From Synergistaceae bacterium (GTDB lineage Bacteria > Synergistota > Synergistia > Synergistales > Aminobacteriaceae), in the NCBI GenBank assembly GCA_031280275.1, contig JAITGX010000024.1, forward strand, positions 1-44,133: 44,133 nucleotides of DNA. Direction: 5' to 3'. The position numbers and the translations under genes were made by a program. Below are positions 34,180 through 40,501 of the stretch, one piece after another (the stretch's first letter is position 1; every line of letters starts with the position of its first letter). The notes beneath the pieces are model-generated. The model saw nothing but the letters and a program-made list of their open reading frames with translations, ran no database searches and was not told the origin of the DNA.

Positions 34180-34605
34180 ATGGTTGAGGAGAAGAAGCCC
34201 GAGGCTTCGTCGGCCCGGGTGGGTGACCTGGTCGAGTGCACGGTGGAGCAGATCATGCCCTATGGCGCATTCGTGAGGCTTTCGACGGGACAGAGGGGAA
34301 TGCTGCACATCTCTGAACTCTCGTTCAATTTCGTCAAGAAGGTCGAGGACGTTCTGAGTTTGCAGCAGAACGTCAAGGCGCGGGTGATCAAGATCGACGA
34401 GAAAGGCCGCATCGACCTTTCCCTGAAAAAAGCGGAGGAACGCCCTTTCATTCAGGCCCCCATCACAAAAGAAGACAAGGCCAGCTTCGAAAAAAAAATG
34501 GCTTCTTTTCTGAAGATCAGCGAGTCTAAAATCGCGGACCTCAACAGCAAAATGAACTCATCGAGGCCAGGCAAGAAAAAAGCGGGCGGAAAGCCCAAAA
34601 ATTGA
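34180..34605 (+). CDS. S1 RNA-binding domain protein (YugI/GSP13-like)
   Basis: 141-aa RNA-binding protein. A single S1 domain occupies residues 13-87: VGDLVECTVEQIMPYGAFVRL, then GMLHISELSFNFVKKVEDVL, VKARVIKIDEKGRIDLSLKK. A Lys-rich tail follows. Small single-S1 proteins of this kind (YugI, YabR, general stress protein 13) associate with ribosomes. The ATG at 34180 is preceded by GGGAGG at 12 bases. The open frame runs back to 34090, but the family starts right here. It sits at the end of the motility block, followed closely by the DUF501 gene. Confidence 0.85.
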   Translation: MVEEKKPEASSARVGDLVECTVEQIMPYGAFVRLSTGQRGMLHISELSFNFVKKVEDVLSLQQNVKARVIKIDEKGRIDLSLKKAEERPFIQAPITKEDKASFEKKMASFLKISESKIADLNSKMNSSRPGKKKAGGKPKN

Positions 34606-34621
34606 AGGATTTGTCCGAGTA

Positions 34622-35230
34622 GTGAGCGAGAAATCAGAGGCGAAGGGCGGCGGCCTCCTCTTTTTTTGTCCCTGCGAAGCTCCGAGTCCGGGTGATATAC
34701 AGGTCGTGCTGCGCCAAACGCGGAGTCGCAAGTTTGACCTATCCCTGGTCTTGGGCATAGCGGAGCGCTGCCGGTTCGGTTTTCCCCGCGTGACCGTCTG
34801 CTCCCCCCTTCGAGGCTTCGCGCCCTTCCCCACCACGTTCTGGCTGACCTGTCCCTGGCTGACGCGCCATATCGGCGCGGTCGAGGCCGAGGGCGGGGTG
34901 GGGAAACTTGAACGCTGGATCGAGACCTACGCCCCCCGCGAGTGGGTATCCTTTAACGCGGAGCACCGGCGGCTGAGGCTGGCGCTCCTGCCCGAAGCCG
35001 AAAAGGACTTCTTGCGCCGCTGTCAGTCCCGCACTTTCGAGGGCCTCCATGGAGGCGTGGGGGGCATCCGTTACGCGAAAGACGGGGTGCGCGTGAAGTG
35101 CGTCCACCTGCAAGCGGCCTCCTGGCTGGCTCTGGGCCGTCACCCCGGCCAAACTTGGCTCGAAGCCCACAGCGCGGGTCAAACTTGCCGCAGCGCGATG
35201 TGCGGCGCTGAACGGACAACGGACAGTTGA
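34622..35230 (+). CDS. DUF501 protein
   Basis: 202 aa, with the DUF501 signature: ERCRFGFPRVTVCSPLRG, FPTTFWLTCPWLTRHI in the middle, then GGIRYAKDGVRVKCVHLQAA. Cys residues in CPW and VKC may bind metal. DUF501 function is unknown; in several bacteria it stands near cell-division or polyphosphatase genes. The last 25 residues (after LEAHSAGQ) are not typical. GTG 34622 is 16 bases after the S1 gene stop. Its end is followed by the IS-like remnant, so the C-terminus may have been altered. Confidence 0.82.
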   Translation: MSEKSEAKGGGLLFFCPCEAPSPGDIQVVLRQTRSRKFDLSLVLGIAERCRFGFPRVTVCSPLRGFAPFPTTFWLTCPWLTRHIGAVEAEGGVGKLERWIETYAPREWVSFNAEHRRLRLALLPEAEKDFLRRCQSRTFEGLHGGVGGIRYAKDGVRVKCVHLQAASWLALGRHPGQTWLEAHSAGQTCRSAMCGAERTTDS

Positions 35231-35299
35231 TTAACCCAAATTTCTAAAATTTCTCAGATCTCGTCTAAAATCTTTTGCCGTGAGATATACTAGCAAGTG

Positions 35300-35434
35300 C
35301 GCCCAGATAGGGCATTGTGTGAAGCAGCGTAGGCACTGCCCCGTTAGAAAAAGTACGCTGAGTTGTAAAGATATCGAACAGGTTCTTAAAGGAAGCGCTA
35401 GATTCCCCTCGCTTTAGCGAGGGGAGTGTGTCAA
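35300..35434 (+). ncRNA. Putative omega-RNA-like (TnpB guide RNA) scaffold
   Basis: Structured sequence with the layout of a TnpB omega-RNA at an IS200/IS605 right end, but no tnpB gene nearby. Visible helices: GCCC-agata-GGGC (35301-35313), CAGCGTA paired with TACGCTG (35325-35331 / 35354-35360) around a GC-rich GGCACTGCC part, and the terminal hairpin at 35402-35427. The tail GAGTGTGTCAA is the usual IS605 right-end form; in such RNAs the next bases (from 35435) act as the guide. Those bases lie in the peptidase gene. Recognition rests on my memory of such ends, without alignment. Confidence 0.5.
35402..35434 (+). mobile_element. IS200/IS605-type right-end remnant
   Basis: Hairpin ATTCCCCTCGCT / AGCGAGGGGAGT (12 bp with one G-T pair, two-base loop), followed by GTGTCAA. 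This is the subterminal palindrome and cleavage-site form of IS200/IS605 right ends. The matching left end and the tnpA/tnpB genes are absent in this window. The remnant contains the stop codon (35414-35416) and last codons of the peptidase. Confidence 0.6.
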
Positions 35435-36538
35435 GTTGAGTTGAAATAGGTGTTGGTCGTCAGATTGAGTGAGGCATTCTGCCCCGTCTTCGGTGACAAG
35501 GTAGTCGTCCTCCACGCGCAGGCCACCCCAGCCCTCGATGTAGATACCGGGCTCTATCGTAACCACGTCCCCCGCCTTTAGAACGTCCTTCGACAGAACC
35601 GACAGACGCGGCGCCTCGTGAACTTCCAGCCCCAAACCGTGGCCAAGCCCGTGGAGGAAGTTTTCCTCATAGCCCGCGTCGGCGATGACCTTGCGCGCCA
35701 CGGCGTCGACTTCCCTGCCGGGTACGCCGGGCCGGAGCGCGGCGGCGGCGGCAAGATGGGCCTTAACCAGCGTTTGGTTTATTTCCAGCGCCCGCCGCTG
35801 GGCCTTGCCGATGGTAAAGTTCCGCGTAACGTCGCACATGTAGCCGTCCACCATGACCCCGTAGTCGACCGTCACGGTGTCCCCTGCGGCGAAAGGCCGC
35901 CGTGTGGCGCGCCCGTGGCACAAAACCCCTCGCTCTCCAGAAACCACGACGAAGTCATCGTGCGCCCAGCCCTTTTCTCCGCCCGCCGCCTTGATCTCGC
36001 AGAGCAGAATGCTCTCGAACTCCACCTCCGTCATCCCTGCACATACCTGCCCCAGCGCCTTGTCGTAGGCGCGACGCGCGATGAACCCCGCCCGGCGGAT
36101 AGTCTCCGCCTCACCCGCGTCTTTGGTTCGCCGCAGGGAGGGAACCAGGGACGAGGCGTCCTTCCATTCCGTCCGCGTCTTCTTCATAAGTTCCTCTGCG
36201 ACGCTGTGAAAAATTTTCTCGGCTTCGAACCCCACACGCCTGTAACCTCGCTCGCTCACCAGTTTAGCGGCGAAGTTAGGAAATGGGATTCCCATTTGCA
36301 CGGACAGTTCAAAGGGGGATTGCTGGGCCGCCTGTGTCTGGTAGCGCCCATCCGTGACCAAAAGCGTCCGCCTGCTGTCAATCACCGCCACCGCGCTGCT
36401 TCCCCGGAACCCCGATATGTAGTGGCAGCTCTCGGAGTTCAGCCGCTCAAAGACGAAAAGGACGAAGGCGTCCATCCTGTTCTGCTCCATCAGCGTCCGG
36501 AGCTTTTCAACCCTGTTATAAATTTTCTCGAATTCCAT
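35414..36538 (-). CDS. pepP: Xaa-Pro aminopeptidase, M24B family
   Basis: Cytoplasmic dinuclear-metal peptidase that cleaves the residue before proline, 374 aa. An N-terminal creatinase-like domain (residues 1-130, with HYISGFRGSSAVAVID) is followed by the pita-bread catalytic domain. Metal ligands are seen: Asp in VDYGV, Asp in CDVTRNF, His in HGLGHGLGLEVHEAP, Glu in IEPGIYIEG and Glu in RVEDDYLV. ATG 36538 has GGAGG six bases ahead; the longer frame lacks one. The last residues, LTHSPR, and the stop are encoded in an IS200/IS605-type end, so the C-terminal tail is foreign. Confidence 0.92.
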   Translation of the reverse strand: MEFEKIYNRVEKLRTLMEQNRMDAFVLFVFERLNSESCHYISGFRGSSAVAVIDSRRTLLVTDGRYQTQAAQQSPFELSVQMGIPFPNFAAKLVSERGYRRVGFEAEKIFHSVAEELMKKTRTEWKDASSLVPSLRRTKDAGEAETIRRAGFIARRAYDKALGQVCAGMTEVEFESILLCEIKAAGGEKGWAHDDFVVVSGERGVLCHGRATRRPFAAGDTVTVDYGVMVDGYMCDVTRNFTIGKAQRRALEINQTLVKAHLAAAAALRPGVPGREVDAVARKVIADAGYEENFLHGLGHGLGLEVHEAPRLSVLSKDVLKAGDVVTIEPGIYIEGWGGLRVEDDYLVTEDGAECLTQSDDQHLFQLNLTHSPR

Positions 36539-36613
36539 GTTCACCCTCCTCGAAAGACCCTTGGGGCTCTGCCTAATGTCCGGGATATATACCTCGCTTT
36601 GCGGCAAGACAAA

Positions 36614-36637
36614 AAACCCCTGAAAAATCAGGGGTTT
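36614..36637 (-). terminator. Rho-independent terminator of the tRNA operon
   Basis: AAACCCCTGA / TCAGGGGTTT, 10-bp stem with a 4-base loop. Read on the minus strand it is followed by TTTGTCTT behind the T-rich stem end, giving a run of Ts. It lies 36 bases after the last tRNA. Confidence 0.85.
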
Positions 36638-36672
36638 GAGGTTGAGCGGAGATTATTGTCGAATGTAAATTT

Positions 36673-36748
36673 TGGTGGATTGTGAGGGACTCGAACCCAC
36701 GACCCGCTGATTAAGAGTCAGCTGCTCTGCCGACTGAGCTAACAATCC
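36673..36748 (-). tRNA. tRNA-Lys (CTT)
   Basis: Complete cloverleaf on the minus strand. Acceptor GGATTGT pairs with ACAATCC, the anticodon loop is CTCTTAA (anticodon CTT, reading AAG), the T loop is TTCGAGT, and CCA is encoded at the end. Last of the six-tRNA cluster before the terminator. Confidence 0.95.
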
Positions 36749-36779
36749 ACAATACTATAACAATCTATTAATCACCTAG

Positions 36780-36853
36780 CGCGCCCGGCAGGATTCGAAC
36801 CCGCAGCCTACGGATCCGAAGTCCGTCGCTCTATCCAACTGAGCTACGAGCGC
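36780..36853 (-). tRNA. tRNA-Arg (TCG)
   Basis: Cloverleaf on the minus strand. Acceptor GCGCTCG / CGGGCGC, anticodon loop CTTCGGA (anticodon TCG, reading CGA), T loop TTCGAAT. Unlike its neighbours it does not encode CCA (CTA follows the discriminator G), so CCA must be added by enzyme. Confidence 0.94.
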
Positions 36854-36866
36854 GTATCAATCTTGC

Positions 36867-36944
36867 TGGGGTGAGCGAGGGGACTCGAACCCCCAACCGC
36901 CGGAACCACAATCCGGAGCTCTAACCAATTGAGCTACGTTCACC
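36867..36944 (-). tRNA. tRNA-His (GTG)
   Basis: Cloverleaf on the minus strand. Acceptor GTGAACG / CGCTCAC, with an extra G at -1 opposite C73, the mark of tRNA-His. The anticodon loop is TTGTGGT (anticodon GTG), the T loop TTCGAGT, and CCA is encoded. Confidence 0.95.
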
Positions 36945-36953
36945 ATAATAACT

Positions 36954-37030
36954 TGGCGCGCCCGGCAGGATTCGAACCCGCGACCTACGGCTTAGAAGGC
37001 CGTTGCTCTATCCACCTGAGCTACAAGCGC
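36954..37030 (-). tRNA. tRNA-Arg (TCT)
   Basis: Cloverleaf on the minus strand. Acceptor GCGCTTG / CGGGCGC, anticodon loop CTTCTAA (anticodon TCT, reading AGA), T loop TTCGAAT, CCA encoded. Its 3' half is nearly identical to that of the tRNA-Arg(TCG) gene, so the two may have arisen by duplication. Confidence 0.95.
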
Positions 37031-37041
37031 GTACTTCCCTG

Positions 37042-37118
37042 TGGAGCGGGAAACGGGATTCGAACCCGCGGCCTACGGCTTGGAAGGCCATCGCTCTAGC
37101 CAACTGAGCTATTCCCGC
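37042..37118 (-). tRNA. tRNA-Gly (TCC)
   Basis: Cloverleaf on the minus strand. Acceptor GCGGGAA / TTCCCGC, anticodon loop CTTCCAA (anticodon TCC, reading GGA), T loop TTCGAAT, discriminator T, CCA encoded. Confidence 0.95.
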
Positions 37119-37138
37119 ATAAATTCTCGCACCTTATC

Positions 37139-37216
37139 TGGTCGGGGCGAAAGGATTTGAACCTTCGACCCCCTGCTCCCAAAGCAGGTGCGCTAACCAG
37201 ACTGCGCTACGCCCCG
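37139..37216 (-). tRNA. tRNA-Pro (TGG)
   Basis: Cloverleaf on the minus strand. Acceptor CGGGGCG / CGCCCCG, anticodon loop TTTGGGA (anticodon TGG, reading CCA), T loop TTCAAAT, discriminator A, CCA encoded. First gene of the tRNA operon; its promoter should be in the AT-rich gap just upstream. Confidence 0.95.
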
Positions 37217-37571
37217 AAAATGCCTCGTGAAGTCAAAATACTTAAAATAATAACATTGCGAATCTCATTCTTGACACCAAAATTTTATTATGAAGTATAT
37301 TAACACCTTACTGCTATTCTTGCAAGCACCCTATTCACTCTAGGGCAAAATGAGAATAATATGGCTATTAAATTATATTGTTTCTGCTGAAAGCTTTTGT
37401 TCTTGCAAACATAGCTTAAACCCTGTTTTTTGAAGATTTCATAAGGACGCGCTGCCTTTTTTAGCTGTGGATTTGGGTTACATCTAATTTTATAGCTCAA
37501 GACGCTGTAAAATATACAGCAGTTAAAAGTCACGACCGCGCTCAAAAAAATTTTATAAGGGGGGAGTTTTC
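37217..37571. other. AT-rich divergent intergenic region
   Basis: 355 bases, far richer in AT than the surroundings, between the tRNA operon (minus) and the DUF362 gene (plus). On the plus strand TTGACA (37273) is followed by TATATT after 19 bases, a wide spacing. No good promoter could be fixed for the tRNAs. An 81-codon open frame on the minus strand (37300-37545) has no ribosome site and an odd composition; I treat it as spurious. Confidence 0.45.
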
Positions 37572-38813
37572 GTGTCCACCGCGAAGATATTGGAAACCGC
37601 AGCGAGAAGCCCAGTCTTACCGGAGACGTCGAGGAGGCCGGGAAAGCTGCTGCTGTTGAGGCGGGACGGTTACAATCAGGAAGGCATTGACTCCGCGGTG
37701 CGCGATCTGTTTGAGCACTTTGGAGGGATAACGAAGTTCATCGCGCCGGGAGGTCGGGTTCTCCTGAAGGTGAACCTGCTGGCAGGGCACGAGCCGGAGC
37801 GCTGCGTCACGACTCACCCGTCTCTGGTGCGGGCGGCAACCCGCGTCGTCTTAGAAGCGGGGGGAGAGCCCGTCATCGCCGACAGCCCAGGGATCGACAG
37901 CTTCAGTTGGGCCGCGCGGAAGGCGGGGTTCGCAGACGTCGCGCGGGAGTTGGGCGTCCCCTGCGTCGAGCTGACGGACCCCGTCCTCCTTCCTCCGCGT
38001 CCTGACGCCGCGTTCCACAAGATCGAGGTCTCCCGCCTGGCGCTGAAGAGTGACTTCATCATCAACCTGCCCAAAATGAAGACTCACGCTCAGATGCTCC
38101 TGTCCCTGGGAGTTAAAAATTTGTTCGGTTGTGTGGTGGCACAGCGCAAGGCTGAGTGGCACTACAACGTGGGCTTGAGGCGCGAGGCCTTCGCTTCCCT
38201 TTTGCTGGATATCTGGAATGGCCTCAGCGCCGCCCCTGAAAATCAAGAAAACGCCCCCCGAATATTCACGATTCTGGACGGCGTCATTGGCATGGACGGC
38301 CTGGGCCCCACCAACGGCACGCCTTTCCCTTTCGGTGTAGTGGCCGGGGCGGAGGACGCCGTGACCCTGGACTTCTGGCTTTGCCGGATGATGGGCGTCC
38401 AGCTGGAAGACTTCCCGCTCTGGCGGGCTGCGAAGGCCCGTTCTGTGCCCCAGTGCGTTCTGGACGAAGGGGACATCGCGGGGGACTTCCCTCCCGAACA
38501 CCGGTGGAAGGGGGTGAACATCCCTAAGCTGGACAGTTTGAGCCTGATTCCTGGCCTTTCCCGTCTGCCTTTCGGGCGGGCCCTGGAACGAGCCCTGGCC
38601 TCCCGTCCCGCGCACAGGCTGGAGTGCTGCACCGGGTGCGGCAAGTGTGTTGCGGTGTGCCGGGCCGAGGCCATAGCGCTGCGCGGCAAGGTTCTGACCT
38701 TTGACTACGAGCGATGCATCCGCTGCTACTGCTGCCACGAGATGTGCCCGTCAGACGCCATCCAGTTCCGGGACGGCCTGCTGCGAAAGGCCATGAGGCT
38801 GTTCGGGAAATGA
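37572..38813 (+). CDS. DUF362 protein with two 4Fe-4S clusters
   Basis: 413-aa iron-sulfur protein. The N-terminal and middle parts match DUF362: VLLKVNLLAGHEPERCVTTH, then VIADSPGIDSF, LPKMKTHAQMLLSLGVKNLF and ILDGVIGMDGLGPTNG. The last 60 residues hold a bacterial ferredoxin-type module with two cluster motifs, CTGCGKCVAVC and CIRCYCCHEMCP. DUF362 proteins are thought to be redox proteins of anaerobes, but their reaction is unknown. The GTG at 37572 follows AAGGGGGGAG. It stands alone before the symporter gene. Confidence 0.88.
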   Translation: MSTAKILETAARSPVLPETSRRPGKLLLLRRDGYNQEGIDSAVRDLFEHFGGITKFIAPGGRVLLKVNLLAGHEPERCVTTHPSLVRAATRVVLEAGGEPVIADSPGIDSFSWAARKAGFADVARELGVPCVELTDPVLLPPRPDAAFHKIEVSRLALKSDFIINLPKMKTHAQMLLSLGVKNLFGCVVAQRKAEWHYNVGLRREAFASLLLDIWNGLSAAPENQENAPRIFTILDGVIGMDGLGPTNGTPFPFGVVAGAEDAVTLDFWLCRMMGVQLEDFPLWRAAKARSVPQCVLDEGDIAGDFPPEHRWKGVNIPKLDSLSLIPGLSRLPFGRALERALASRPAHRLECCTGCGKCVAVCRAEAIALRGKVLTFDYERCIRCYCCHEMCPSDAIQFRDGLLRKAMRLFGK

Positions 38814-38850
38814 GGAGCAGAGCCCCCAAGTTTTTTAAAAGGATAAAAAT

Positions 38851-38883
38851 ATTGAAGGGTTTTCGTGTTTCCCCCTTTTCAAT
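38851..38883 (+). terminator. Possible terminator after the DUF362 gene
   Basis: ATTGAAGGG pairs with CCCTT-TTCAAT across a loop of about 13 bases, with a small bulge, and is followed by TTTTACCTTTTTTTAT. The downstream symporter starts 60 bases later with its own strong ribosome site. Confidence 0.4.
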
Positions 38884-38942
38884 TTTTACCTTTTTTTATA
38901 TCCTTATCCCAATTCATTAATTTTTGTAAGGGGGTTTTGGAT

Positions 38943-40331
38943 TTGAGCGGCGAGAGTGGAAAGGCTTTGACGCGAGAACAGTGGGGCAGCCGTGTGGGGT
39001 TCATCCTGGCGGCAGCGGGGTCAGCCATTGGGTTGGGCAACGTCTGGCGTTTTCCTTACCTAGTGGGTGAATATGGGGGAGCGATCTTTGTTCTTATCTA
39101 CTTGCTCATCAACGTTTTTATTGGCCTTCCGGTCATGCTGGCCGAGTTTTCGATTGGCCGGGCGGCGCAGAAATCCCCCGTGGGCGCCTTCCGCGCCCTC
39201 AGCGTCAGCCCGCTGTGGAGCGTGATAGGCTGGCTGGGCACCCTGACGGGTGGGTTTCTGGTGCTTTCCTACTACAACGTCATCGGGGGCTGGACCATCC
39301 GTTACATGATCGAAAGCCTCATTGGACTGATGGACTTGGCGGCGGAGGGCAAATCGGAAGAGTTCTTCCTCAGTTTCATCAGCGTGCGGCACCAGGTTGT
39401 CGCCTACCAGGCTCTTTTCTTGGCGTCAACTATGTTTTTCGTGGCCAGCGGCATCGGTAAGGGAATTGAGCGGGCCTGCAAATTCATGATGCCCGCGCTG
39501 TTCATCATTTTGCTCATCCTGATCTTCCGCTCTCTGACCCTTCCGGGGGCTGGAGCGGGGCTTGAGTTCTATCTGATGCCCGACCTCTCTAAGCTGAACG
39601 GCAAATCCGTCTTGGCCGCCCTGGGGCAGAGTTTCTTCTCTCTCTCTCTAGGACTGGGCATCATGCTCACCTACGGAAGTTACTTGGGGCGCGAGGAACG
39701 AATTCCCTCCGCCGCCACCTGGACGGCTGTCCTGGACACGCTGATTGCCCTTCTGTCGGGCTTCGCCATTTTCCCGGCCGTCTTCGCTATGGGCCTCAAG
39801 CCGGGGGCCGGTCCTGGACTCACCTTCATCACCCTGCCTGCGGTGTTCGCCGAGATGCCAATGGGGATGTTTTTCTCGTTTTTGTTCTTCCTGTTCCTCT
39901 TCTTCGCCGCTGTCACCTCGTCCATGTCCCTGATGGAGGTGTCCACGACCTTCGCCATCGAGAAGTTCAAGCTGAAGCGTTCTGACGCCGTGTGGCTCAT
40001 GGGCGTCATCATCTTCCTTCTGGGCGGATACTCCGCCATATCCCTCGCCGGTGATCCCAAAGTCGCGGGGAAGGACTTCCTCGACGCCGTGGATTACTTC
40101 TGCAACAACATCTGCCTGCCGCTGGGGTCTTTCCTCGTGTGCCTCTTCGTGGGCTGGTTCTGGCTGGAACCGGCCCTCAAAGAACTCTCCAACGACGGGA
40201 CGCTCGAGGCTCGCTGGTGGCTGAAGGTCTGGATATGGTGCGTGCGCGTGGTTGCCCCCATTGCCATCCTCATCATTTTCCTGAACGAGACGGGCCTCTT
40301 GACAACGCTAGACGCCTGGCTGAGCCGGTAG
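38943..40331 (+). CDS. Na+-dependent symporter of the SNF (LeuT-like) family
   Basis: Inner-membrane Na+-coupled transporter, 462 aa, probably for amino acids. TM1 holds the hallmark AAAGSAIGLGNVWRFPYLVG with the unwound Na+/substrate site, followed by GGAIFVLIYLLINVFIGLPV (TM2). TM6 has the GQSFFSLSLGLGIMLTYGSY segment. About 11-12 hydrophobic helices are seen, as in bacterial members. I chose TTG 38943, eight bases after AAGGGGG; the open frame extends back to 38865 over the terminator-like hairpin. The substrate is not readable from the sequence; amino-acid import fits the lifestyle. Confidence 0.93.
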   Translation: MSGESGKALTREQWGSRVGFILAAAGSAIGLGNVWRFPYLVGEYGGAIFVLIYLLINVFIGLPVMLAEFSIGRAAQKSPVGAFRALSVSPLWSVIGWLGTLTGGFLVLSYYNVIGGWTIRYMIESLIGLMDLAAEGKSEEFFLSFISVRHQVVAYQALFLASTMFFVASGIGKGIERACKFMMPALFIILLILIFRSLTLPGAGAGLEFYLMPDLSKLNGKSVLAALGQSFFSLSLGLGIMLTYGSYLGREERIPSAATWTAVLDTLIALLSGFAIFPAVFAMGLKPGAGPGLTFITLPAVFAEMPMGMFFSFLFFLFLFFAAVTSSMSLMEVSTTFAIEKFKLKRSDAVWLMGVIIFLLGGYSAISLAGDPKVAGKDFLDAVDYFCNNICLPLGSFLVCLFVGWFWLEPALKELSNDGTLEARWWLKVWIWCVRVVAPIAILIIFLNETGLLTTLDAWLSR

Positions 40332-40386
40332 GGCTGATTTGGAGCCGATAACCCCATTTTCCAAAGCCGGGAACGAAAGCTGAATA

Positions 40387-40440
40387 GCAACGGTTCAAGC
40401 CCAGGGGGGCAAATTCCGTCCCTTTGGGCTTGAATGTTGC
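40387..40440 (+). promoter_or_regulatory. Long hairpin in the leader of the ABC exporter gene
   Basis: GCAAC-gg-TTCAAGCCCA (40387-40403) pairs with TGGGCTTGAA-t-GTTGC (40425-40440), 15 base pairs with a small internal loop. The apical part is GGGGGGC...GTCCC. No T-run follows, so it is not a normal terminator. It ends about 60 bases before the TTG start. Confidence 0.5.
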
Positions 40441-40501
40441 GATAGACGCAGGTGATGGGGCAAAAGCTCCCAAAATCTTTGAGAGGAAAGGAAGAAAACC
40501 T

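Noticed and set aside
37300-37545. 81-codon frame on the minus strand in the AT-rich gap
   Set aside because: No Shine-Dalgarno and no family signs; the frame is open by chance in AT-rich DNA.
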